Shown here: in pieces, positions 17,816 to 27,491 of the stretch
How positions within the stretch are numbered: position 1 is the stretch's first letter
How the letters are laid out: each line of letters opens with the position of its first letter
Source of the DNA: Algoriphagus boseongensis
GTDB taxonomy: Bacteria > Bacteroidota > Bacteroidia > Cytophagales > Cyclobacteriaceae
NCBI RefSeq assembly: GCF_004362805.1
Contig: NZ_SNYF01000006.1
Span: 62,001-126,000 of the forward strand
Direction of reading: 5' to 3'
Length of the DNA stretch: 64,000 bases
Notes under the pieces: model-generated
Database searches by the model: none
Seen by the model: the letters and a program-made list of their open reading frames with translations, nothing else
What the model was told of the DNA's origin: nothing
Translations under genes and position numbers: made by a program

Positions 17816-18948
17816 TCTAATCGATTGGAAGATGACATTTTTAACATCTCCAAAACCTTTTCTTTCGGCAATGCTTCAACCTTCCTCCCCTCTTTTCCAA
17901 GCATAGTTTCTGCCGCAAAAAGAGAATTTATAATGGCCTCCTCCGTGGCCTCAATGACTGCAAGAAATAGAGACGTCATGTCATCATTTGCTAAAAATTC
18001 ACCTTTTATGAGCTGCTGAGAAGGATTAGAATGAGGAATTCTCAGATTCGGATTGGTGGAAAAAGCAATCACATAATCACCCGAACCATTGGATGCTATC
18101 CCCCCGGTCTTTGCCAAACCCATCATTGCCCGCTGAGCCATTCTTTCCAGATTTCTCTCCAATACCGGTGCATCCGTAGCCACCACAATCATGCAACTTC
18201 CATCGGATTTTTCTAAAGCATCTTTAAATGGATATTTCCCCAACTTTTGACCCACTGGAATTCCTGCAATCTGAAGGTTTCCTCCAAAATTGGTCTGAAC
18301 CAAAACCCCAACTGTGTATCCTCCTAAAGACTCGGGTAATTTTCTTGAAGAAGTCCCAATTCCCCCTTTCCAACCAAAGCAAACTGTACCAGTACCTGCT
18401 CCCACATTCCCTTCTTGAACCTTTCCTTCTGAAGCGTTTTGAATTGCCCGAATCACTTCCTCGGCTGAAATATGCATTCCTCGGATATCATTCAAGAATC
18501 CATCATTGGTCTCTCCGACTATGGCATTGACCGATTGAACCTGTTCATTCCCTGATTGAGCAAGGGTATGTTTGACTACGCCTTCGATCCCCGCTGCCAC
18601 ACTCAGCGTATTCGTTAAAATGATCGGAGATTCCAGACTTCCCAATTCTTTTACTTGAGTCACTCCTGCCAACTTCCCAAAACCATTCCCTACAAAAATG
18701 GCCGCTGGAACCTTCTCTTGGAAGATATTCCCCTCATGAGGTAAAACTGCGGTTACCCCAGTACGGATAGATTCTCCCTCAATTTTGGTAAAATGTCCAA
18801 CCTTCACTCCAGTAACGTCTGTGATAGCATTTAAGGAACCGGTAGGTAAAATTCCAAAATGAATTCCCAATTCTCGAGGGCGGCTTTGAGCCGTTGAATT
18901 TTCCATAGTGAAAACAAAAACACTGAAAACTAAGAGTAAATATCTCAT
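17812..18948 (-). CDS. P1-family aminopeptidase (DmpA/BapA-like), exported
   Basis: P1 peptidases are self-cleaving N-terminal-nucleophile enzymes that act on amino-terminal D-, L- or beta-amino acids. This 378-residue protein has a signal peptide (about 1-20), the family start region NAITDVTGVKVGH, the NAIVGETNDG segment, and the autoprocessing site NGSGDYVIAFS, where cleavage before Ser289 would free the nucleophile. The signal peptide puts it in the periplasm or outside. The real substrate cannot be predicted; beta-peptide or D-amino-acid peptides are possible. Confidence 0.9.
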   Translation of the reverse strand: MRYLLLVFSVFVFTMENSTAQSRPRELGIHFGILPTGSLNAITDVTGVKVGHFTKIEGESIRTGVTAVLPHEGNIFQEKVPAAIFVGNGFGKLAGVTQVKELGSLESPIILTNTLSVAAGIEGVVKHTLAQSGNEQVQSVNAIVGETNDGFLNDIRGMHISAEEVIRAIQNASEGKVQEGNVGAGTGTVCFGWKGGIGTSSRKLPESLGGYTVGVLVQTNFGGNLQIAGIPVGQKLGKYPFKDALEKSDGSCMIVVATDAPVLERNLERMAQRAMMGLAKTGGIASNGSGDYVIAFSTNPNLRIPHSNPSQQLIKGEFLANDDMTSLFLAVIEATEEAIINSLFAAETMLGKEGRKVEALPKEKVLEMLKMSSSNRLD

Positions 18949-19054
18949 GAAATTGGAGGTTTAGGACTAAAATTTACATTTTCATCCTACTGACTATCGG
19001 TACAATTTTCCAATAATAACTATCTTACGAGGCCTATCCAATAATCTTAAAAAC

Positions 19055-19726
19055 ATGCTCAAAAAACAACGCTACGAGGCATTTATTAAGCATTTTTCTG
19101 AAAATATGCCTGTAGCAGAAACTGAATTGGAATACGAAAACCCTTTTCAGCTCCTGGTTGCAGTGGTTCTTTCAGCCCAATGCACTGACAAGCGGGTGAA
19201 TATTGTGACTAAGGAATTATTCAAGCATTTTCCAACGCCTGCACATTTGGCGGCGACCCATTTCGATGAACTTTTTCCCTACATCCGATCCATTTCATAC
19301 CCAAACAATAAAACCAAACACCTGATTGGCTTGGGAAAAATGCTGATGGAAGATTTTGGGGGAGAGGTCCCTTCTACTGTAGATGAACTCACCAAACTGC
19401 CCGGTGTAGGAAGAAAAACGGCCAACGTGATCACATCAGTAGTTTGGAATCAGCCCAATATGGCTGTGGATACGCATGTTTTTCGGGTTTCCCGAAGATT
19501 GGGCTTAGTTCCAATGACTGCCAAAACCCCTTTGGAAGTAGAAAAACAACTAGTGAAACATATCCCCAAAAACTATATCCACGTCGCACACCACTGGTTG
19601 ATTTTGCACGGAAGGTATGTTTGTCTGGCTAGAAGGCCGAAATGCGAGGAATGTACCCTAACACATTTCTGTAAATTTTTTGAGAAAAATCACGGTAAAC
19701 CTGTTTTGGAAGATCAAGAAAGCTAA
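19055..19726 (+). CDS. nth: Endonuclease III
   Basis: Nth removes oxidised pyrimidines from DNA and cuts at abasic sites. The 223-residue protein is full length: helix-hairpin-helix LPGVGRKTANV with catalytic Lys121, catalytic Asp139 in MAVDTHVFRVSRRLG, and the C-terminal [4Fe-4S] cluster motif C-x6-C-x2-C-x5-C (CLARRPKCEECTLTHFC). Its stop codon overlaps the start of asnB by one base (TAATG), so the first gene of the polysaccharide locus may be translationally coupled to it. Confidence 0.96.
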   Translation: MLKKQRYEAFIKHFSENMPVAETELEYENPFQLLVAVVLSAQCTDKRVNIVTKELFKHFPTPAHLAATHFDELFPYIRSISYPNNKTKHLIGLGKMLMEDFGGEVPSTVDELTKLPGVGRKTANVITSVVWNQPNMAVDTHVFRVSRRLGLVPMTAKTPLEVEKQLVKHIPKNYIHVAHHWLILHGRYVCLARRPKCEECTLTHFCKFFEKNHGKPVLEDQES

Positions 19727-21501
19727 TGTGTGGAATTCATTTAATTTGGGGTAAAGGGGCCAATAAAGAGGCAATTGAAACTCTTGTCAAAAGCTCTAGG
19801 CATAGAGGTCCTGACCAAGAAGCTATTTTTTCTCCTTGGCTGGGATTATGGATTGGGGTAAACCGTCTCAAAATTCTTCATCCAGGACCTGATGCAGATC
19901 AGCCATTTTGGTCTCCAGACGGAACCAGCTTGCTCATTTGGAATGGAGAAATCTATAATTTCAAGGAGCACCGAAGATTTCTGGAAAAGATGGGGGTGAA
20001 TTTTATCACCCAATCCGATACGGAGGTCCTTTTGCATTATTTGAAATATTTTGGATCAGAAGGGCTTAAAAAATTAAATGGCATGTTTTCCCTGATTTAT
20101 GTGGATTTGCTCCAAAAATCAGTTTTAGTGGCAAGGGATCGAAATGGAGAAAAACCTCTCTTTTTCTCCCAAAATCCGGATACTTTGATCATCAGCTCAG
20201 AGACTAAGGGAATCGCTCAATTGAATCAATCTGAAATCGATTTTGAGCAAATCCACCCCTATTATTATTTCAGAAATCCATCACCTGGAAAGACCTTCTT
20301 TAAAAGTATCCGGGAATGGAAGCCAGCCAGAGTAAGTAGCATTTCTCAGCATTCCACCTTTAGATGGGATACTATTCCTTTACCCAAGAAGGCCAATTCG
20401 AAGCCTTCTTTTTCTTCATTTAAAGAAACTCTCGGGGAGATAATTTCTAACCAGTTTCATGCAGATGTTCCTTTGGGAATGATGCTTAGCGGAGGGGCGG
20501 ACAGTTCTCTTTTGTATGCTACCTGGTATCGGGAAACGGGCACCCCTTTGCCTGCTTACACCATTCAGGTGGAAAAGAAATACCGTAAGAAATACGCTGA
20601 TGGGGATTTTGCTCAAAAATTTGTCAAATCCTTTCCTGCAAAACATGAGCTTATTGAGGTTGACCAGACTGTCTTCTTAGAAAACTGGGATGAGTATATC
20701 CAATCCGCGGATCAGCCCATAGGCGACTCTGCTGGGTTTCTGACTTGGATGATCGGGAAAAAAGCAAAAGATGAGGTGAAGGTTCTTGTCTCAGGAGCAG
20801 GAGCAGATGAACTTTGGGGAGGGTATCGAAGACATGAAGCTTTTCAGGAATACCTTAACCGAAAGGATTTTTGGGTTAAATGGGCTCCGCTTTTAAGTCA
20901 ACTTCCTCTGGGAAGAGAATTGAAAAAAATGACTACAGGCATAGATTCCGATCCTCGGAAAACCATGCTCAATTTTTCCGCCTTGGAAAACCCAGACCCG
21001 GAATTGCTGGAGGATTATTCAAGAATTTTCAACCCAAAATATCCTGAATTCAAACAGTTTCTAGATTTTGACCGGCAATTCTATTTGGTGGAGGATATCT
21101 TGAAAGTTCAGGACAATGCCCTCATGGCTCATGGAATCGAAGGTAGATCACCTTATCTGGATTCAGAAATGTTGGCGATTTGGAAGGCAGTGGACAGCAA
21201 TGAATTGTTACTGGGAAAAGTTTGGATCAAGGAGGCTTTATCCGAAATGGGTTTAAATCTGATGGCTGAAAGAAAAAAATTTGGTTTCGGACTTCCGCTT
21301 CAGGAATGGCTGAGTGAAAATGGACCTGTTGCTAAACGGATTTTTTCTACGCTCACAGAGTTTGCAAAAAAGCACCAAAACTCACTTCCTGCTCCAACAC
21401 TTTCTCTTTGTCTAAAGCCGGAATCAAAAGTGAAATCCCATTTTTTGACGATCTTTAATTTATTCCTTTTAGCTGAATGGATTCAGCTCCAGCAAAGATG
21501 A
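19726..21501 (+). CDS. asnB: Asparagine synthase (glutamine-hydrolysing)
   Basis: A 591-residue class II glutamine amidotransferase. Cys2 (MCGI) is the glutaminase nucleophile; RHRGPD, WNGEIYN and SDTEVLL complete that domain. The synthetase domain has the PP-loop SGGADSS and the family stretch VSGAGADELWGGYRRHE. The enzyme converts Asp to Asn, but homologues inside exopolysaccharide loci may instead amidate a sugar acid or other carboxylate. Its position as first gene of a + strand polysaccharide cluster, overlapping the next glycosyltransferase by ATGA, favours the second reading. Which one is true cannot be told from sequence. Confidence 0.88.
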   Translation: MCGIHLIWGKGANKEAIETLVKSSRHRGPDQEAIFSPWLGLWIGVNRLKILHPGPDADQPFWSPDGTSLLIWNGEIYNFKEHRRFLEKMGVNFITQSDTEVLLHYLKYFGSEGLKKLNGMFSLIYVDLLQKSVLVARDRNGEKPLFFSQNPDTLIISSETKGIAQLNQSEIDFEQIHPYYYFRNPSPGKTFFKSIREWKPARVSSISQHSTFRWDTIPLPKKANSKPSFSSFKETLGEIISNQFHADVPLGMMLSGGADSSLLYATWYRETGTPLPAYTIQVEKKYRKKYADGDFAQKFVKSFPAKHELIEVDQTVFLENWDEYIQSADQPIGDSAGFLTWMIGKKAKDEVKVLVSGAGADELWGGYRRHEAFQEYLNRKDFWVKWAPLLSQLPLGRELKKMTTGIDSDPRKTMLNFSALENPDPELLEDYSRIFNPKYPEFKQFLDFDRQFYLVEDILKVQDNALMAHGIEGRSPYLDSEMLAIWKAVDSNELLLGKVWIKEALSEMGLNLMAERKKFGFGLPLQEWLSENGPVAKRIFSTLTEFAKKHQNSLPAPTLSLCLKPESKVKSHFLTIFNLFLLAEWIQLQQR

Positions 21502-22718
21502 AAATCTATTATATCCACCAATATTTTCGAACCCCTGAACAAGGGGGAGCAGTCCGCTCTTACCACTTGGCTAAAGGTTTGGTAAAATCGGGAATAGAAG
21601 TAGAAATCATCACGGCTCATTCGCTTCCTGACTACGATCAGCGCTGGATTGATGGGATAAAAGTTCATTATCTCCCAGTACCTTACGAGCAGAAGTTTGG
21701 CTTTCTGAAGCGGATTTGGGCTTTTTGGAACTTTGTGTTCCTTGGAAGAAAACTGCTTAAAAAACTTCCCCGTCCGGATTTACTTTACATCACATCCACT
21801 CCACTGAGTACAGGATTGCTTGGTCTTTGGGTCAAGAAGAAAAAAGCCATTCCTTACATTTTCGAGGTAAGAGATCTATGGCCAGAGGCTCCCATTCAAG
21901 TTGGTGCGATTAAAAATTTTCTACTTATCAAATGGCTAAGGGCACTGGAAAGAAAGATTTATTCGGGGGCAATGAGTTTAGTGGCACTTTCTCCGGGAAT
22001 TGCAGTGCATCTCAAAAAAATCACTCCTGAAAAAGAGGTGGCACTGATCCCTAATTTTTCAGATTTAGATCGATTTTATCCTATGGAAAAGCCTGGTGAA
22101 TTAGAGAAAAAACTACCGCTAAAGTCAGGATTAACCATTGCTTACACCGGAGCCATTGGTTTGGTAAATGCCGTGGATGAATTATTGAAGCTGGCAAAAA
22201 TGGCCAAGGAAAAAGGGAAAAATTGGAATTTCCTGATTATGGGCGAGGGAAGTCATCTTGATCTATTAAATGAAAAAACCAAACTCTTGGATTTGGGTCA
22301 GGTCCATTTTATTCCCTTTGGGCCAAAAGAAAAAGTCAACGAAATCCTCAATTTGGCTGATTTTGCCTGGATTTCATTTGCTCATTTTCCGGTGCTGAAA
22401 ACCAATAGTCCGAATAAATTTTTTGATGCCCTTGCAGCCGGAAAAGCCATTTTGGTTAATCACAAAGGCTGGGTTCATGACTTGGTCAAGTCTCACCAGT
22501 TGGGAATTCCATTTCTCCCAGGAAAATGGGAAAAGGCTTTCCAAAAGTTGGAGGAACTGGAAAGCAATCCTTCAGAAATCAAAAAAATGGGTCAAAAATC
22601 CCGAAAATTAGCCGAGACCTATTTTTCAAAAGAGATTGCCGTTGACCGATTGGTTGAACTAATCCAGCCTAAACCCAAGCCTATTCAATCCGGCGGGGTC
22701 GATATCCGGACTGCCTGA
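21498..22718 (+). CDS. Glycosyltransferase family 4 (WbuB-like)
   Basis: A 406-residue GT-B glycosyltransferase. The N-terminal domain begins MKIYYIHQYFRTPEQGGAVRS, as in WbuB-type enzymes, and the C-terminal donor-binding domain has IAYTGAIGLVNAVDELL and the region SPNKFFDALAAGKAIL with the conserved acidic/Lys surroundings. The start at 21498 gives an ATGA overlap with asnB. It presumably adds one sugar of the repeat unit at the cytoplasmic membrane face. The 3' end overlaps gldB on the other strand by 38 bases. Confidence 0.88.
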   Translation: MKIYYIHQYFRTPEQGGAVRSYHLAKGLVKSGIEVEIITAHSLPDYDQRWIDGIKVHYLPVPYEQKFGFLKRIWAFWNFVFLGRKLLKKLPRPDLLYITSTPLSTGLLGLWVKKKKAIPYIFEVRDLWPEAPIQVGAIKNFLLIKWLRALERKIYSGAMSLVALSPGIAVHLKKITPEKEVALIPNFSDLDRFYPMEKPGELEKKLPLKSGLTIAYTGAIGLVNAVDELLKLAKMAKEKGKNWNFLIMGEGSHLDLLNEKTKLLDLGQVHFIPFGPKEKVNEILNLADFAWISFAHFPVLKTNSPNKFFDALAAGKAILVNHKGWVHDLVKSHQLGIPFLPGKWEKAFQKLEELESNPSEIKKMGQKSRKLAETYFSKEIAVDRLVELIQPKPKPIQSGGVDIRTA

Positions 22719-23685
22719 ATATTTGCTCAGCATTCGATTCCATCATTAAATCAGGTAAACTCACATCCTGATTGATCTGGTAGTCATCCACGATATTCCA
22801 CCCCATCCATCTTCCCAATCTTCCGGGAGCCTTGGTACTGATCGCATCAGTAAATGGAGCCTCTCCGATATACTTTCTGATTTCGAAGGGATTGGTTTCA
22901 AATAGGAGTTCATTTTCCACAAAATGTGACCAAATGTATTCCTCATTCGCCCAGCATTCGTCAATTTCCTCAGGAGTGTAGCCAATGATATATTGATCTG
23001 AGGTGCAAGGCATAATGGCTTTGACAAAATGATAGGCTTTCCCGTAATAAATCATCTCAGAAAGGAGATTAGTTTCTGCGGGATTTGTCTGATTGTATCT
23101 TGAAGAAATGGCCAAGACAATCATGGGAACCAAATATTCCCTCTCATAGCGATCGGCCATATACCGAGGAATGTCCGGCTGAAATTCATGATCCTTGGGT
23201 AAAAAATAATCCAAGCCAATGACGATCATATTTTCATTGATCAGCAAGTCAGAATTGAAGCCAGAGACAAAAGTGTAAACCTTTGGAGTCTTGAAATCGG
23301 GAAAATAATGCTTGATGTACTTGAATGAATTTTCAAGTTCGGTCTGAAGAGCTGAAATGTCTCCAAATTCAACCATTACTGAATCATAGAGTACCTGCAT
23401 CGCAGAATCCTGATTAGCCAGGAAAATGGTATTCGCTAAGGAATCCACTGAGGGATAAAGATCTTGCTCTAGATAATCCTTGGCAAAATCAGGATATTTT
23501 TCAAGAAGGAATTTCACCTCTTCCATGCTTTTTGCTTCGAAAAATTCCTTTTCCAATCGGACCAATTCTACTTCAAGAGTCTGATCAAGAATATCCTCAT
23601 CAAGCGCACAAGTGACTTCTTTTTTCCCACAGGAAAAAGAAAATACCAATGCCACTAGAAAAGAAAAGGAAATAATTCTGCGCAT
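22681..23685 (-). CDS. gldB: Gliding motility lipoprotein GldB
   Basis: GldB is an outer/inner-face lipoprotein needed for gliding in Flavobacterium and is conserved in gliding and many non-gliding Bacteroidota. This 334-residue protein has a lipobox (FSFSC, Cys19) and the family pattern: VELVRLEKEFF near the N-terminus, the region YIKHYFPDFKTPKVYTFVSGFNSD, and IVIGLDYFLPKDHEFQP. It is placed on the minus strand inside the polysaccharide locus, convergent with the upstream GT4 (38-base overlap) and divergent from the radical SAM gene. Its usual partners gldC and nadE are not present. Confidence 0.88.
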   Translation of the reverse strand: MRRIISFSFLVALVFSFSCGKKEVTCALDEDILDQTLEVELVRLEKEFFEAKSMEEVKFLLEKYPDFAKDYLEQDLYPSVDSLANTIFLANQDSAMQVLYDSVMVEFGDISALQTELENSFKYIKHYFPDFKTPKVYTFVSGFNSDLLINENMIVIGLDYFLPKDHEFQPDIPRYMADRYEREYLVPMIVLAISSRYNQTNPAETNLLSEMIYYGKAYHFVKAIMPCTSDQYIIGYTPEEIDECWANEEYIWSHFVENELLFETNPFEIRKYIGEAPFTDAISTKAPGRLGRWMGWNIVDDYQINQDVSLPDLMMESNAEQIFRQSGYRPRRIE

Positions 23686-23797
23686 AAATCAAGGATTTGA
23701 GGGACAAATTAAACAAAGCATCGGGAATGAAACGAGTAAATCTGGGGATTGGTGCATCAGGATTTTATCCTCATGGTATTTCAGGTTATTTTTCAGC

Positions 23798-24802
23798 GTG
23801 AAAAACCAATGGATCACAGCAAAAGCATTTTTTCTCTACCTCACACCTAAAAAGGTGAGTAATTTCTTTTTGTTGAAATTATCTTTTTACCTAAGCAGGC
23901 TAATTGGAAAGCCTATCATGTGGGCAAAACCTACTACGCTGAGCATTGAGCCAACTACCAGCTGCAATCTCCGCTGTCCTGAATGCCCTTCTGGCTTACG
24001 GTCTTTTACCCGACCCAAGGGGATGCTTCAGGAGAAGCTTTTTGAGCAAGTCATAGCACAGGTAAAAAGTCATCTGACCTGGCTCCATCTTTATTTTCAA
24101 GGCGAGCCATTTCTTAATCCCCGATTTTTAGAGATGGTGAGAATAGCAGATTCCAACAAGATTTTCACTTCCACCTCAACCAATGCACATTACCTGAATG
24201 AAAAAAATGTGGAGGAAGTCTTATCCTCTGGCTTGCGTCAATTGATCGTATCCATGGATGGAATTTCCCAAGAAGTTTATGAAAAGTACCGGATTGGAGG
24301 AAGTCTGGAAAAGGTTCAAAAAGGACTTCAACTTTTGTTGTCAGAAAGAAAAAAGGCCAAAAGGTCTTTCCCAAGAGTGATTTTACAATTTTTGGTCACC
24401 GGACAAAACGAACATCAAATTCCAAATTTGAAGGAATGGGCTAAGGAAATCGGCGTCGATGAGCTCCAGCTGAAATCAACCCAGATTTATGGGTTTGAGA
24501 ATGGCTCCGAACTCATCCCATCAGATTTGGGGTATTCCCGCTATATCCCGGATGGAAACGGGAAATGGAAACTCAAAAAAGCACTTGAAAACAAATGCTG
24601 GAGAATGTGGCAGGGGGCTGTGTCCACTTGGGATGGAAAAATTGTGCCTTGCTGTTTTGATAAAGATGCCCAGCATGTCATGGGTGAACTTACCCTTCAG
24701 CCTCTGGAGAAAATCTGGAATTCAAGTACTTATCAGGCTTTTCGATCCCAACTTTTAAAAGATCGAACTGAAATTGAGATTTGCAGAAATTGTACTGAAT
24801 AA
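23798..24802 (+). CDS. Radical SAM/SPASM protein (GTG start proposed)
   Basis: A radical SAM enzyme with the cluster motif CNLRCPEC and a C-terminal SPASM domain with extra cysteines (CWRMWQ, IVPCCFDK, EICRNC). The frame has no ATG between 23612 and the middle of the domain. The ATG at 23612 would lie inside gldB and add an unlikely N-terminus, so I propose the GTG at 23798, giving ~334 residues beginning MKNQWITAKAFFLYL. That agrees with the family, where a short helical leader precedes the KPIxWxxPTTLSIEPTTSCN stretch. SPASM enzymes modify peptides or sugars; here the context suggests modification of a glycan or a carrier. Substrate unknown. Confidence 0.8.
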   Translation: MKNQWITAKAFFLYLTPKKVSNFFLLKLSFYLSRLIGKPIMWAKPTTLSIEPTTSCNLRCPECPSGLRSFTRPKGMLQEKLFEQVIAQVKSHLTWLHLYFQGEPFLNPRFLEMVRIADSNKIFTSTSTNAHYLNEKNVEEVLSSGLRQLIVSMDGISQEVYEKYRIGGSLEKVQKGLQLLLSERKKAKRSFPRVILQFLVTGQNEHQIPNLKEWAKEIGVDELQLKSTQIYGFENGSELIPSDLGYSRYIPDGNGKWKLKKALENKCWRMWQGAVSTWDGKIVPCCFDKDAQHVMGELTLQPLEKIWNSSTYQAFRSQLLKDRTEIEICRNCTE

Positions 24803-24908
24803 GACCGGAAAAAGGGGGAAATTAGCCCGAGATTTGGTAGAATTAATAAATTGATGGATTTTTAACTCCTAAATTGCCCGATCAAACACCCGGAACTTCC
24901 TTTTACTC

Positions 24909-27491
24909 ATGATTTTATCCAAAAGACTTTGGTACTTTTTTATCCTCCTGTGTGCGCTGACTTGGTCCAGTCCAGAAGCCTATTCCCAACAAGTCCAAGA
25001 CGTTACCAGCATCAAAGTAGATGAGCTTACAGATGCACAGATTGAGGAATTGGTGAGAAGAGCACAGGAAGCTGGTTTAAGCACTTCCGAATTTCTTCAA
25101 ATGGCTCAGCTAAGGGGAATGCCTTCAGTGGAAGTAGAAAAATTACGGAGCCGAATTGAATCCCTGAACTTAGATGCTGGCACAATGAGGGAATCAAATG
25201 TTTCCCGTAGGGATCCAAGAAAACAGGTCGATTTAAACCAGATCACTCAAGGCTTGATTCAAGCCCAAGAAGTAATTGAAAACCCGACTTCAGGGGAGAT
25301 TTTTGGTTCCAATCTCTTCTATCAGAAAAATAGAAGACTCAGTTTCGAGCCAAGCCTAAACCAAGCCACTCCAAAAAGTTATGTTTTAGGTCCTGGTGAT
25401 TTGGTCTATGTAGATATCTACGGCCAGTCTGAAAAATATTACGAGGCTACAGTTAATCCAGATGGAGCCATTCTTTTGGATAATATCGGTCCAGTTTCCG
25501 TTTCTGGAAAAACCATAGAAGAAGCTACCGGAATCATCAAAGGTAGAATTGCCAGATTTTACCCCGGGCTTAGTGGCGCCAATCCGAGCACCTTTCTTCA
25601 GGTCACTTTGGGAAATGTAAGAACAATCAAAGTTCATATTCTCGGCGAGGTAAGACTTCCGGGAACCTTCACTCTTAGTGCCTTCTCCACAGTTTTCAAC
25701 GCTCTCTATGCCGCTGGAGGTCCCAACGAAAATGGCACCATGCGTGCAATCAAGCTTATGCGAAACAATAAGCAGGTAGCAGAAATTGATGTCTATGAGC
25801 TATTGATCAAGGGAACAGCCAATTTGGATCTGCAACTCCAGGATCAGGATGTGATCTTGGTTCAGCCATTTTTATCCAGAGCCAAGGTTACCGGAGAAGT
25901 TAAACGTCCTTTGACATTTGAGGTAAAGCCGGATGACAATTTGGAAGATTTGATCCGATATGCCGGAGGATTTACCGATTTGGCTTTTAAGGACCGTATC
26001 GCCATAGCCAGAATTACCGGAAATCAGCGGTCTGTTTCTGACGTATACCAAAATCAGTTTGGGATGTTTATCCTAAAAGGAGGAGACGAGGTAACGGTGG
26101 GAAGAATTTTAGATCGATATTCTAACCGGGTCCAAATCAAAGGAGCAGTCTTCCGCCCTGGAACATTCGCTCTTAGTGAGGGACTTACTTTAAGTCAATT
26201 GATCAAAAATGCTGATGGCCTAAAAGGCGATGCCTATACCCAAAGAGCAAGCATTTTGAGAACCAAAGATGATTTTAGCTCTGAGGTAATCGAGGTGAAT
26301 TTGAAAGCCATCTTAGATGGGACAAATTCGGATATCAAGTTGCAAAGAGAAGATGTGATCCGAATTGCCAGCATTTATGATATCCAAAATGAGCGCTATG
26401 TTCAGATTTTGGGTGAAGTGAAGCGACCTGGAACTTATCCATTTTCTCAGGGAATGACTCCGGAAGAATTGATTTTGTTGGCAGGGGGACTTCAGGAGTC
26501 AGCCAATACTCAAGACATTGAAATTGCAAGAAGATTGGAAGACGCAGATTTGGGAACCTTAGCGGAAATTATTCCCGCTTCAGTTAATCCCGATCTTTCC
26601 TCCAATCCAAGCTCTCCAACCTTGCAGCCTTTTGACCAGGTAATTGTGAGAAAAAGAGCAAATTTCAATATGCAGCGTTTGGTGGCAGTGGAAGGCCAAG
26701 TGAATTCTCCTGGGATTTTTGCTATCGAAACCAGCGTGGAGCGAATTTCAGATCTTGTAAAGCGAGCTGGTGGTTTGAACCAATTTGCCTACTCCAAAGG
26801 GGCAACCCTAATCAGGAGAACAGAATTTTTCAATACGGAATCTGAACAGATTCGAAGGCAGAGAAATTTGGAAGCACTCAGGCTAAAATTGATGGAGGAT
26901 CCCAATAATTCTGAAGCTCAAGAAGAGCTGTTGAGAAGACTATTCAGAGATCTTCCAAAGGAAAAAGAAAATCCAGTGGATACCACTTTATCCGCAGTCA
27001 AGCGGGAATCACTGGATCAAATAGCTTCTGAAACACCAGGATTTGCCGTAAAAATCAAAGAATCCGAAGCAGTAGCAATCAACTTGGAGAAGATTCTTTC
27101 AAACCCAGGATCAGAAGAGGATTTGCTTTTGGAGGAAGGTGATATTCTGACCATTCCAAAACTTCTTCAAACAATCAGAATGCGTGGAGACGTGGTTTAT
27201 CCTACTACGCTCAGATACGAAAGTGGAAGAAGTCTGAAACATTACATCAACAGTGCTGGAGGATTTGAGCGCAGAGCAAACCGCAAGCAAACTTATGTAG
27301 TCTATGCAAATGGGGCAGTGAAACGCACCAAAGGCTTCTTGGGCATCCGTAACTATCCTTCAGTGGAACCTGGTGCAGAAGTCATTGTTCCTACCAAAGG
27401 CCCTCGGGTTCCGCTCCGATTGGGAGAAGTGGTTGGAATTACGACTGGATTAGCCACTTTAGCTTTGGTCATTTCACAAATCAATTGGTAA
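24909..27491 (+). CDS. Polysaccharide export outer-membrane protein (Wza-like, SLBB)
   Basis: An 860-residue exporter. It has a signal peptide (about 1-26), a helical region, a polysaccharide export domain starting near YVLGPGDLVYVDIYG (about 158-240), and then a long series of SLBB domains (VTGEVKRPLTFEV, IKGAVFRPGTFAL, ILGEVKRPGTYPF, VEGQVNSPGIFAI, MRGDVVYPTTLRY). This is much longer than E. coli Wza (about 380) but usual for Bacteroidota. It forms the periplasm-spanning channel for the polysaccharide. Its stop codon overlaps the Wzz-like gene start (TAATG). Confidence 0.93.
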   Translation: MILSKRLWYFFILLCALTWSSPEAYSQQVQDVTSIKVDELTDAQIEELVRRAQEAGLSTSEFLQMAQLRGMPSVEVEKLRSRIESLNLDAGTMRESNVSRRDPRKQVDLNQITQGLIQAQEVIENPTSGEIFGSNLFYQKNRRLSFEPSLNQATPKSYVLGPGDLVYVDIYGQSEKYYEATVNPDGAILLDNIGPVSVSGKTIEEATGIIKGRIARFYPGLSGANPSTFLQVTLGNVRTIKVHILGEVRLPGTFTLSAFSTVFNALYAAGGPNENGTMRAIKLMRNNKQVAEIDVYELLIKGTANLDLQLQDQDVILVQPFLSRAKVTGEVKRPLTFEVKPDDNLEDLIRYAGGFTDLAFKDRIAIARITGNQRSVSDVYQNQFGMFILKGGDEVTVGRILDRYSNRVQIKGAVFRPGTFALSEGLTLSQLIKNADGLKGDAYTQRASILRTKDDFSSEVIEVNLKAILDGTNSDIKLQREDVIRIASIYDIQNERYVQILGEVKRPGTYPFSQGMTPEELILLAGGLQESANTQDIEIARRLEDADLGTLAEIIPASVNPDLSSNPSSPTLQPFDQVIVRKRANFNMQRLVAVEGQVNSPGIFAIETSVERISDLVKRAGGLNQFAYSKGATLIRRTEFFNTESEQIRRQRNLEALRLKLMEDPNNSEAQEELLRRLFRDLPKEKENPVDTTLSAVKRESLDQIASETPGFAVKIKESEAVAINLEKILSNPGSEEDLLLEEGDILTIPKLLQTIRMRGDVVYPTTLRYESGRSLKHYINSAGGFERRANRKQTYVVYANGAVKRTKGFLGIRNYPSVEPGAEVIVPTKGPRVPLRLGEVVGITTGLATLALVISQINW

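Noticed and set aside
22681-23685. Generic hypothetical lipoprotein
   Set aside because: Length, lipobox and the conserved HYFPDFKTP and IVIGLDYFLP stretches match GldB well.
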